NCBI GenBank assembly: GCA_012523385.1
Contig: JAAYIO010000236.1
Span: forward strand, 1 to 6,568
Origin: Methanomicrobiales archaeon
Lineage (GTDB): Archaea; Halobacteriota; Methanomicrobia; Methanomicrobiales; Methanomicrobiaceae
Direction of reading: 5' to 3'
DNA length: 6,568 bases
Shown here piece after piece: positions 1 to 6,179 of the stretch (position 1 is its first letter; the number at the start of each line of letters is the position of its first letter). A model generated the notes under the pieces. That model did no database searches and was not told the origin of the DNA. It saw only the letters and a program-made list of their open reading frames with translations. Both the position numbers and the translations under genes were made by a program.

Positions 1-975
1 ATCCAAACGAATCCCAGACGAATCTTTTCCATGCCTTAATTGAATTATTTCATGAGATTGGAGGCGTCCCTGAGAATATATTCTTTGACAACATGAAAAC
101 AGTTGTGACAGATTCCAGTGATAAAGTCTTCAACGAGCGATTTCTTCAATTTGCAGGGCATTATGGATTTCAAACCAATGCCTGCAATCCTGCATCTCCG
201 CAGGAAAAATGAACCGTAGAAAAAAGTGTATCAGTAATCAGAACGGCTGCATTCGGGTACCGGGACTCATTCTCATCTTTAAAGGAGGCAAATGAATACC
301 TGAAGAAAATTCTCTCAAGGATCAATAGTTCTCAGGTAGCAAAACGAGACTGTGTGCCCTTAGAAGGGCTTGAAATGGAAAGAGAATCATTTCTTCCACT
401 TCCGTCAATGGATTTCTGTCCCTATGACCTGAAATACTGGAAAGTAGACCGATATTCCACCGTCACATTTGAACGGAATTTCTATTCAGTCCCGGAATCC
501 TACAAATCCGAAATGCTGGCATTGAAAGTATATTTTGACACCATTGATATTTTGGAGGGCGAAACGGTAATTGCAACCCATGAACGCTTTTTTGGTAAGA
601 ATGAATGCTCATTGAAAATTGAGCATTATCTCAGCACATTGAGAAACAAACCCGGCGCTTTAAGATCCTCAAAAGTTCTAAAAAGAGCGGATCCTTGTAT
701 TAAAGATCTATTTGGACCATTACCAGGATAAGGCTAAAGACTTCATTAAGATACTCAGTTTGATCAAAGAAAAACCACAGACAGATGTCGCAAATGCGAT
801 AAAAACACTTTTTGAAGAGGGAATGATTCCGGATTATGAATCAATACGACTAATTCTGAATTTTCAGCAGAAGCCAGTTATTGATTCCTTCAGTTATCCG
901 TTGGATATAGATATCCCGGAACCAAATCTCGCCGTTTATGATGAAATATCATCAGGAGAGAGCAGAAATGGATGA
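1..975 (+). pseudogene. istA: IS21-family transposase IstA, broken by a stop and a frameshift
   Basis: This would be the DDE transposase of an IS21 element. The frame is open from position 3, so the N-terminal helix-turn-helix part and first catalytic Asp are outside the window. The second catalytic Asp is visible in FDNMKT (codon 87-89). The catalytic Glu fits TVEKSV (codon 219-221), 44 codons later, as expected for this family. Between them, TGA at 210-212 interrupts QEK-stop-TVEKSV; relatives usually have Gly there, so a GGA to TGA change is likely. Translation resumes in the same frame to about 713. One extra base around 714-715 then shifts the frame: IKDLF continues as DHYQDKAKDF only one frame on, and ends at TGA 973-975. 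The C-terminal IstA region is otherwise intact. Two independent lesions make this a pseudogene rather than one sequencing error. Confidence 0.88.
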
Positions 976-1445
976 AGATATTAGAAATCTTTGCAGGCAG
1001 TTACGGCTTCCTGAAATTTATCAGTCATACCACACCATAGCAGAAGATTTTACCAATCCTGAAGAATTTCTTGTCAGAATTCTCAATGCAGAAATTCAGT
1101 CAAGAGAGGCCAGCAGAAGAGAACGTGCAATAAATCTGGCAGGATTTCCTGCATACAAAAGATTTGAAGACATCAAAAAGGATTTGCTTCCTTCTGATGG
1201 AAGAGAATATTTGGAGAGAATACAAAGCCTTGATTTCGTAATTGAGAATCGAAATCTCATATTTATCGGTAATTCCGGAACCGGAAAAACCCATCTGGCA
1301 ATAGCTGCCGGAGTATCTGCCTGCGAAAATGGATATTCTGTCCTTTTCAGAACAGCTGCAGGATTAATCAATGGTTTGAAAGAAGCAAAAAATGAACTTC
1401 GGCTCTCCAAACTTGAGAAAAAGTTCCGGAAAATAGATTTGGTCT
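1..1445 (+). mobile_element. Decayed IS21-family element, both ends missing
   Basis: The istA-istB gene order, an 8-base overlap between the two genes, an IstA integrase core and an IstB Walker A motif identify an IS21-family element. The left end lies outside the window. On the right, IstB similarity stops at about 1445, before the Walker B region, and no terminal inverted repeat could be found after it. With a stop codon, a frameshift and a 3' truncation, the element cannot move by its own proteins. The right boundary is inferred from where the IstB reading ends. Confidence 0.85.
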
Positions 1446-1465
1446 ATGGTATATTGCTGTTCTGA
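968..1465 (+). pseudogene. istB: IS21-family helper ATPase IstB, 3'-truncated
   Basis: IstB is the AAA+ ATPase that assists IstA in target selection. The ATG at 968 is preferred over the in-frame ATG at 938, because AGGAGAG at 954-960 lies 7 bases upstream of it and a start overlapping the istA stop (973-975) by 8 bases is typical of IS21. The N-terminal helical region (residues 1-90) and Walker A, GNSGTGKT at residues 101-108, are clear. Similarity stops after KKFRKIDLV (residue 159, position 1444), exactly where Walker B should begin. The last six residues (YGILLF) come from unrelated sequence. At 165 residues it is well short of the roughly 250 usual for IstB. Without Walker B it should be unable to hydrolyse ATP. 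Confidence 0.87.
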
Positions 1466-1515
1466 CCACATCATCTAAATAGGTATTTCTATGTAGACGA
1501 TTTGGTCTGAAGAGG

Positions 1516-1523
1516 TATATATG
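1516..1523 (+). promoter_or_regulatory. Possible TATA box of unit A
   Basis: TATATATG lies 92 bases upstream of the unit A start codon, inside the conserved leader block. It is the best archaeal TATA-like match in this intergenic stretch and would imply a 5' leader of roughly 65-70 bases. Copy B has TATGTATG at the equivalent place (3391-3398), a weaker match, so either expression differs or the true promoter element lies elsewhere in the block. No clear purine-rich BRE is visible. Confidence 0.3.
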
Positions 1524-1603
1524 AAGGAATGAAATGGATCTCTGGTGGATCTGATGCTGCCTGAAAATGGGGGGGACTGGTCTGACTGCGGTAAATAGCT
1601 AGA

Positions 1604-1608
1604 GAGGT
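1604..1608 (+). promoter_or_regulatory. Ribosome binding site of unit A enzyme
   Basis: GAGGT lies six bases before the ATG at 1615. The same GAGGT and spacing occur before the unit B enzyme, which fixes both starts and places the signal peptide at residue 1. Confidence 0.75.
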
Positions 1609-1614
1609 AAAAAA

Positions 1615-2547
1615 ATGAAAATAAGGAAAGACATGCGGGCATTGAGCCTGCTTATGGTTCTAGCGCTTATCGGGGCGATTTTCGTTCCGGTGGTGAGTGC
1701 AACTGAAGCTGTAGTGATTAACGAACCTGAAAATACTATGACAAAGCAAGAACTTGATAATATTTATGCAACTTTAATTGCTGACATTAAATCATGCGAT
1801 ATCGATACAGATCTGGAAAAAAAGCTAGTAAAGTCCTTAAATGATATTCGGAATAATAAATTATCAGATACTGAAAAATTAAACGTCCTTATTGAAGTTT
1901 CGGAAATCCTTCTGAGTTCGAATTCAGACGAAGTGAGCACCAGATGGTCTGGATATACCTATGGTAGGTCAGCACCCCATAACGACATGGCGAAAATAGC
2001 CGGACAAAAAAAGGGTCTGAGTTCAGCAGCATGTAATATTCTTTACGAAAATGCCGCCATTCCCGATACGTGGAGTTATTCCTATAATCATTATGCCGTA
2101 ACAGGCGCACCAAATGAGGCCGAAAACTATGCAAATACAGCAAGAAGCTATCTCAATGACGGCAACCCTTCGAATGACGATATTGGTTACACCAATTTAG
2201 CATACTCTCTGCATTTTATGACGGATATTTCAGAACCTTTCCATTACTCAGTAATTGATCTCTCAAATCATGCTGAGTATGAAACGTATACTCTTGATAA
2301 TTGGGAAAGTGGCAAGGATTATCTCAGCGATGTCGAACTCAACTGGTATTACTACTATGTAACCGATGTTAGCGATAGTGCCAGTAGTCTCGCATCAGCT
2401 TCACACCAGTACCTGGACTATATCCGTAGCACTATGGATCAGTATAGTAATTGGGGTGATGACCCTACTCTCATCCAGTACACAAGAGAATGTTTTGTCT
2501 ATGGTGCAAAGTATAACATTGGTCTTGTGGATTATGTTACCCGATAG
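1615..2547 (+). CDS. Secreted zinc-dependent phospholipase C/P1 nuclease-fold protein, unit A
   Basis: This is predicted to be an exported zinc hydrolase of the phospholipase C/S1-P1 nuclease superfamily. Members cleave phosphodiester bonds in phospholipids or nucleic acids, and the substrate here cannot be told from sequence. Residues 1-29 form a signal peptide ending in VSA. Residues 30-110 are a poorly conserved, charged segment that may be a propeptide. The zinc-site residues then follow: Trp111 after Arg110, His122 in PHND, His159 in NHY, and His200, Asp204 and His210 in LHFMTDISEPFH. Next come His219 and Glu223 in HAEYE. The His-x3-Asp-x5-His and His-x3-Glu spacings match bacterial phospholipase C. 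The C-terminal NWGDDPT region (279-285) is shared with the unit B enzyme. The next gene starts 26 bases downstream and is probably co-transcribed. The fold call is firm; the exact activity is not. Confidence 0.85.
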   Translation: MKIRKDMRALSLLMVLALIGAIFVPVVSATEAVVINEPENTMTKQELDNIYATLIADIKSCDIDTDLEKKLVKSLNDIRNNKLSDTEKLNVLIEVSEILLSSNSDEVSTRWSGYTYGRSAPHNDMAKIAGQKKGLSSAACNILYENAAIPDTWSYSYNHYAVTGAPNEAENYANTARSYLNDGNPSNDDIGYTNLAYSLHFMTDISEPFHYSVIDLSNHAEYETYTLDNWESGKDYLSDVELNWYYYYVTDVSDSASSLASASHQYLDYIRSTMDQYSNWGDDPTLIQYTRECFVYGAKYNIGLVDYVTR

Positions 2548-2573
2548 TAATCGTACAGAGGATTGGAGACACA

Positions 2574-3275
2574 ATGGAATCAAAAAATATAACCAAAATA
2601 CTTCTTGTGGTGGCGGTGGTTACCGCGGCATTTGTGGTACTGTTGCCCCTGTTCGGAGCTGCCTGGATAAACTCAATCCCGGGTGTTTACGAGTATAAAA
2701 TCTCAACGGAGGGAATATCCCAGTATCAGGGCGGATTAATAACAGATATTATTGTGCCAATGCCTATGAGAGATGGAAGTCTGGTATTTTCAGAAGAAGA
2801 ACTCCAAAACCAACAGTTTGGCAACTGGAAATCGGTAATTGTGGTCACCCCTCATGGCAAAATGCTGGCATTCCAGTCAACTGATGGGGATCTTACCGAT
2901 ATTGACGCAGATTTCTTTAAGAAATTTGATCCTGGGGAGCTCGCGGTAACCGACATCCGTGATGAATCTCTTTCTCCGCTCATTCGTGAGAACTCAGATG
3001 AGTCAAAGGAGTGGAACTCCGGAACAGAGAACAGATCAGAATATGTGTCGATAATCTTCCTCCCGGAAGATCTCGTACCACTGAATGCAAATGCAACGGA
3101 TATTGTTGTTAATCTTGAATTAACGATATCAGAGGGACTCAATCATTCCATTCTGGGGGATACATTTAGGGTAACCATTCTTGAGCGTATTCCGCCTGAA
3201 ATCCGCGGAGAGATCCCGGTAAACGCTCATATCACACAACATCTGGACGGAAACTGGGTCCCACTGAATGGATGA
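2574..3275 (+). CDS. Membrane-anchored partner protein, unit A (function unknown)
   Basis: I do not recognise a named family. The protein has a short polar N-terminus, one transmembrane segment at about residues 8-31, then some 200 soluble residues expected outside the membrane, where the upstream enzyme also acts. It is a paralogue of the C-terminal part of the unit B partner. Shared blocks are GGLITDIIVPMPM (residues 53-65), ELQNQQFGNWKSVIV (76-90), KMLAFQ (96-101), IIFLPEDL (160-167) and EIPVNAHI near the end. GGAG at 2565-2568 supports the ATG at 2574. It lies 26 bases after the enzyme gene and is probably in one operon with it. Pairing with the same enzyme type in unit B suggests a dedicated partner: an inhibitor or immunity protein, an anchor or a maturation factor. 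That role is inference. Confidence 0.75.
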   Translation: MESKNITKILLVVAVVTAAFVVLLPLFGAAWINSIPGVYEYKISTEGISQYQGGLITDIIVPMPMRDGSLVFSEEELQNQQFGNWKSVIVVTPHGKMLAFQSTDGDLTDIDADFFKKFDPGELAVTDIRDESLSPLIRENSDESKEWNSGTENRSEYVSIIFLPEDLVPLNANATDIVVNLELTISEGLNHSILGDTFRVTILERIPPEIRGEIPVNAHITQHLDGNWVPLNG

Positions 3276-3303
3276 TGATAACATCCGCCCCCCGTTTTCC
3301 TCA

Positions 3304-3326
3304 GCCCATCGGGCACATGTATGCCC
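3304..3326 (+). terminator. Weak GC-rich hairpin region after unit A
   Basis: GCCC at 3304-3307 can pair with GGGC at 3311-3314. Alternatively GGGCA at 3311-3315 can pair with TGCCC at 3322-3326. These are two mutually exclusive short stems. No T-run follows, so the terminator call is tentative. Apart from this, nothing else is visible between the unit A partner and the second leader repeat. Confidence 0.2.
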
Positions 3327-3368
3327 TCATGCTCTTCCGGCAGAATCATCGAAACATGTCAGGCCATT

Positions 3369-3575
3369 TAGACGATTTGGTCTGAAGAGATATGTATGAA
3401 GGAGTGAAATGGATCTCTGGTGGATCTGATTTTTCCTGAAACTGGGGGTGGACTGGTCTGCCGCGGCAAAAAGTAAAGAGGTAAAAAAATGAAATTAAGG
3501 AAAGACATGCGGGCCTTGAGCCTGCTACTGGTAATTGCCCTTGTCGGGGCAATTTTCGTTCCGGTTGTGAGTGCG
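3369..3575 (+). repeat. Leader/signal-peptide direct repeat, copy B
   Basis: This is the second copy of the 1494-1701 segment, at the same position relative to the start codon of the paralogous enzyme gene (120 bases upstream, against 121 in copy A). It covers the leader, the GAGGT ribosome binding site at 3478-3482 and the 29-codon signal peptide. Base composition changes abruptly to AT-rich just after this block, which suggests the block has a history distinct from the gene body. Confidence 0.9.
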
Positions 3576-4469
3576 GTTGAAGATTTGAGTCAATTAAAAA
3601 GCACAATTACTCAATCAACGAGCGCTCCCACTCCAACAACATTAAATGCAGGCATTGATGAAGACACATGGTATCGAGAAGCGCTTTTAGAGTATAGATA
3701 TTTACTGAATTCATCATATTCTGAATTAGATGAAAGCGATAAATTAATTACTCTGATTGATCAGGTTCTAAGCAAAAAATCAATTTCATATGAAGATTTT
3801 TATGACGTATATCAAATCGTATATCCTTATATAAATCCTGATGTCCAAGACGAAAGGTGGGGTAGTATACATGGAGATATGGCTTATGATGCTGGAAATT
3901 ATTGGGGATTAAGTAGTTCTCAAAAAGATATACTCAGAAACAGTGCAACAGATCCAGATCATGAATTTGTAGATGGGCCTGATTGGGGACCTGTTAATTC
4001 ATTTGATCATTATAGATTAATCCCTATATGGAATGCTCCTGATGTATGTGAGAAATTGGCACTTGAAGCTATAGATTATATCAATAATAACAATGACGCT
4101 GAAGGATATGAAAAATTATCTCACTCTTTGCATTTTATGAGTGACATGGGAGTGCCATACCATGATTTACCAACGGAGCTACTTCGCCATGCTGATTATG
4201 AGGTGTATGTCCAAAGTAATTGGGATTCGGACCACAATTATGAATCAATAATGAATAATTTTGGCTCTTATTATTACATCACAGATGTTCAAAGTAGTGC
4301 TTACAATTTAAATGCAGTGACTTCCGGGTATAAATCATATATTTCAGACGCAATGGGTTCTCCCGGTTGGGGTGACGATCCAACAGTCGTAAGTTATACG
4401 GAAAACTGTATTGGATATACCACAGGGTATAATAGAGGACTTGTTAAGTATGTTATGGATAGAACATAA
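3489..4469 (+). CDS. Secreted zinc-dependent phospholipase C/P1 nuclease-fold protein, unit B
   Basis: This is a diverged paralogue of the unit A enzyme with the same predicted fold and export route. The signal peptide (residues 1-29, ending in VSA) is nearly identical to that of unit A. Residues 30-123 are variable, with only a weak match to unit A around LDESDKLITLI (80-90). Candidate zinc ligands are Trp124 after Arg123, His128 in HGDM, His174 in DHY, His215, Asp219 and His225 in LHFMSDMGVPYH, and His234 and Glu238 in HADYE. The spacing between the conserved Trp and the first His is only four residues, against eleven in unit A, so the entrance to the site may differ. GWGDDPT (293-299) is shared near the C-terminus. 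The partner gene starts 35 bases after the stop. Catalytic residues look complete; the substrate is unknown. Confidence 0.84.
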   Translation: MKLRKDMRALSLLLVIALVGAIFVPVVSAVEDLSQLKSTITQSTSAPTPTTLNAGIDEDTWYREALLEYRYLLNSSYSELDESDKLITLIDQVLSKKSISYEDFYDVYQIVYPYINPDVQDERWGSIHGDMAYDAGNYWGLSSSQKDILRNSATDPDHEFVDGPDWGPVNSFDHYRLIPIWNAPDVCEKLALEAIDYINNNNDAEGYEKLSHSLHFMSDMGVPYHDLPTELLRHADYEVYVQSNWDSDHNYESIMNNFGSYYYITDVQSSAYNLNAVTSGYKSYISDAMGSPGWGDDPTVVSYTENCIGYTTGYNRGLVKYVMDRT

Positions 4470-4504
4470 TCCAACAACAATTAACCAATTTTTTGGGGAT
4501 TATT

Positions 4505-5461
4505 ATGCAGTTTGATGGTTTTATTTCAAAAGCAAAAGGAATGAGCCCGGGTAGGGTTTTATTACTATCAATAATAGTATTCAATAGTTTAATTTTAGCA
4601 CTTTTTTTGGCATCAGGGCCAGTATATTTGTTATTTAAACATTTTGAAATGCTTTCCTTCGTAAATGTATATACCGCAGCTTTAATCGTATCTATTTTGA
4701 TAGCAGCATCTGCAATCACACTATTATCCTTAAAATTAGTTGATCACAACTGGGGGGTGGTAGTTATTGGAATTCATATAGTGCTTTTCGGATTATTTGG
4801 TTCGCTATTTGTCGGCATGTTAAATCATGATATTAGTAATTCAACTTCCCCGGGAGATGCATTTTATTTTGTCTCAATTTCAGGGCTTGAAGATAAGAGT
4901 GGATCATTAATTAACGAATTTGTCGTTCCTCTGCCCATGTTAAACAATGAGCCTCTTATCCCCCTGGATGAATTAAATAATAAAAAATTTGGAGAATGGA
5001 ATACGGTTGTAATAGGTTTTCAAAACAGTACTCAAAAAATGCTTGCAATTCAACATATAGGACCTAATCTGACAGAGATCGAAGATGAGATTAGTTTTTA
5101 CTATAGATTTAATGACCAAATAAAAATCGATGCACAAAATACCGTTTACCTGTCTTCCCTGACAACCAATTTGGATGATATATTGGTTTTTATAGGGAAT
5201 AAAGAAGAATCCGGGCGATATTATTATCAATCTGAGATCTTTGTGCCGGATAATCTTAAATCTGTAAACGATACTGACAGCATGATTAATATTAAAGTAC
5301 TCTTAAAAGTGGACACCGGAGAATCATGGTTTGACAGGGGTTCATCAGAGTACATCTACTCAATAAATGAGAGCGTGAATATCAATAATTCCGGAAGAAT
5401 CCCGGTGACAGTAGATGTAGGAGTAAATGAGCTGTATGAATTATATTATGACTTCTATTGA
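4505..5461 (+). CDS. Multi-pass membrane partner protein, unit B (function unknown)
   Basis: I know no named family for this protein. I chose the ATG at 4505 because GGGGAT at 4495-4500 is well placed before it; an in-frame TTG at 4493 lies inside that site and is unlikely. Residues about 18-44, 54-76 and 84-105 are three transmembrane segments, followed by about 210 residues predicted to be extracytoplasmic. That domain is homologous to the unit A partner: GSLINEFVVPLPM (133-145), ELNNKKFGEWNTVVI (156-170), KMLAIQ (178-183), EIFVPDNL (244-251) and RIPVTVDV (298-305). Unit A has one membrane segment where this protein has three, so the anchor was gained or lost while the outer domain was kept. 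It lies 35 bases downstream of its enzyme gene and is probably in the same operon. The gene is AT-rich, like its enzyme partner. Confidence 0.75.
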   Translation: MQFDGFISKAKGMSPGRVLLLSIIVFNSLILALFLASGPVYLLFKHFEMLSFVNVYTAALIVSILIAASAITLLSLKLVDHNWGVVVIGIHIVLFGLFGSLFVGMLNHDISNSTSPGDAFYFVSISGLEDKSGSLINEFVVPLPMLNNEPLIPLDELNNKKFGEWNTVVIGFQNSTQKMLAIQHIGPNLTEIEDEISFYYRFNDQIKIDAQNTVYLSSLTTNLDDILVFIGNKEESGRYYYQSEIFVPDNLKSVNDTDSMINIKVLLKVDTGESWFDRGSSEYIYSINESVNINNSGRIPVTVDVGVNELYELYYDFY

Positions 5462-5489
5462 GCTGACATTCGACAGTAAATCCACAAAT

Positions 5490-5524
5490 CCCACATTATT
5501 TTGACCAAAATATCGTTATGTGGG
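5490..5524. terminator. Strong stem-loop after unit B, candidate terminator or element end
   Basis: CCCACAT at 5490-5496 pairs with ATGTGGG at 5518-5524. The next six bases, TATTTT (5497-5502), pair with AAAATA (5507-5512), leaving a four-base GACC loop and a TCGTT bulge on the 3' arm. The 13-base 5' arm is therefore fully paired. It starts 29 bases after the unit B partner stop, so transcription termination or mRNA 3' protection is plausible. It could instead belong to an end of the mobile-element debris that follows. Confidence 0.5.
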
Positions 5525-5603
5525 CGAGTGAATAATATTATAAATGGCTTTAAATCCAAATTTGTTTCCTCATTTATACAATAATGTTGATAAAGAATCA
5601 ATA

Positions 5604-5723
5604 ATGGAGATAAACTTCACAAAAGAAACTCCAATTGAAAATTATGTTACAAATCTGGCCCACCATGGTATTGTGTTCGCTGCTTATGACAAATTGGGAA
5701 TTGGGGAAATAATTGACAGATAA
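5604..5723 (+). pseudogene. N-terminal remnant of a transposase, IS1634-like
   Basis: ATG at 5604 opens 39 codons ending at TAA 5721-5723. The segment NLAHHGIVFAAYDKLGIGEI, followed by IDR, resembles the start of IS1634-type transposases, whose N-terminal domain has a HHG...LGI.EIID pattern. The whole catalytic part is absent. ATTATAAAT at about 5537-5545 could be the TATA box of the original gene. The family assignment comes from memory of the motif and is moderate; that it is a transposase fragment rather than a real small protein is likely. Confidence 0.6.
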
Positions 5724-5838
5724 ATCCCTATTCGACTACATTTCGACAGTCAGGAAAAATGGGAAGTCAGTCTATGAGGTATTGAAAAGGTTGGCCGAAG
5801 GTAATCCATTCACTGTTCAATACCTCCTGGCTGAATAG
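5713..5838 (+). pseudogene. C-terminal remnant of a transposase, possibly IS66-like
   Basis: This frame is one base off the preceding fragment, and is open from 5713 to a TAG at 5836-5838. It reads LFDYISTVRKNGKSVYEVL and then a G-NPF segment ending in AE. The pattern YI.TVRK.GK.V, then a G.PF segment and a stop soon after, is typical of transposase C-termini, IS66 being my best guess. No start codon or upstream domain is present. It abuts the N-terminal remnant with almost no spacer, so a deletion or successive insertions joined the two. Confidence 0.5.
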
Positions 5839-5862
5839 TTACTGTACCGATAGGTGTCAATA

Positions 5863-5889
5863 AGTCCATTTTGTTTAGGGTGATGGACT
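5863..5889. repeat. Short inverted repeat
   Basis: AGTCCAT at 5863-5869 and ATGGACT at 5883-5889 form a perfect 7-base inverted repeat around a 13-base loop. It lies just beyond the transposase C-terminal remnant and could be residue of an element end or a weak terminator. The remaining sequence from 5839 to 6020 shows no supported gene. Confidence 0.3.
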
Positions 5890-6020
5890 GCCAAATTTAA
5901 TATTTCCTACCATTTTTGGATAGGATACAATATCAAAACAAAAACTGTGGGTTTTTATTGCAGAATCAATTCCTTCATTTTTTTGAATACCTTTTTCGTT
6001 GTTGTCGGGATTGTAGTATT

Positions 6021-6160
6021 ATGCCTTATAAATGCGGTCAAAAACCCGGGCGAGGCAGGTACGTCTGTTGGAAGTGCGGCGAGGATGTCCGCCTCAATCA
6101 CAGCACCGACACGCTTCCCCGTGTAGAAGGTGTGCGAACGGTGAATTCATAAAAGGGTGA
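6021..6160 (+). pseudogene. Small zinc-ribbon protein, frameshifted
   Basis: From ATG 6021 the reading begins MPYKCGQKPGRG, then YVCWKCGEDV and TDTLP. This matches a family of tiny (about 50-residue) zinc-ribbon proteins that start with a YKCGxKPG motif, carry a first CxxC, then TDTLP, then a second CxxC and a GEF ending. In the current frame the reading after TDTLP is unrelated and stops at 6150-6152. In the next frame, from 6122, it reads CRRCANGEFIKG and stops at TGA 6158-6160, which is the expected ending. One base is missing near the CCCC run at 6117-6120. The longer open frame back to 5916 is not part of the family and is not supported as coding. Function of the family: zinc binding, otherwise unknown. 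It could also be a sequencing error over an intact gene. Confidence 0.72.
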
Positions 6161-6169
6161 TTGGCCCTT
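6153..6169. terminator. Weak hairpin between convergent genes
   Basis: AAGGG at 6153-6157 pairs with CCCTT at 6165-6169 around a seven-base loop. It sits at the convergent junction of the zinc-ribbon remnant and the minus-strand regulator. The short stem and pyrimidine-rich flanks make termination only possible. Confidence 0.25.
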
Positions 6170-6179
6170 CTTCATTCTG

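Larger units (their letters stand above)
1494..1701 (+). repeat. Leader/signal-peptide direct repeat, copy A
   Basis: This 208-base segment is repeated at 3369-3575. The first 62 bases (1494-1555) match copy B with only three substitutions. The next 60 bases up to the ATG are less perfect and contain small indels. The 29-codon signal-peptide segment is again well conserved (25 of 29 residues identical). Similarity falls off sharply after the VSA cleavage motif. The repeat therefore comprises promoter region, 5' leader, ribosome binding site and export signal, but not the mature enzyme. Confidence 0.9.

Noticed and set aside
210..212. TGA in istA as selenocysteine or other recoding
   Set aside because: A transposase has no known need for it, the usual residue there is Gly, and the gene has a second lesion, so a nonsense mutation is the simpler reading.
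1096..1410. Minus-strand open frames opposite istB
   Set aside because: They are antisense shadows of a clear IstB reading, without a supporting motif or ribosome binding site.
2366..2698. Plus-strand open frame of 110 codons overlapping both unit A genes
   Set aside because: It lies out of frame across the conserved C-terminus of the enzyme and the start of the partner, and its translation has no recognisable features.
4493..4504. TTG start for the unit B membrane protein
   Set aside because: It overlaps the likely ribosome binding site GGGGAT at 4495-4500, which fits the ATG at 4505.
5916..6020. Upstream extension of the zinc-ribbon frame to 5916
   Set aside because: The added 35 residues do not resemble the family, whose members begin at the M-x-YKCG motif, so ATG 6021 is the start.
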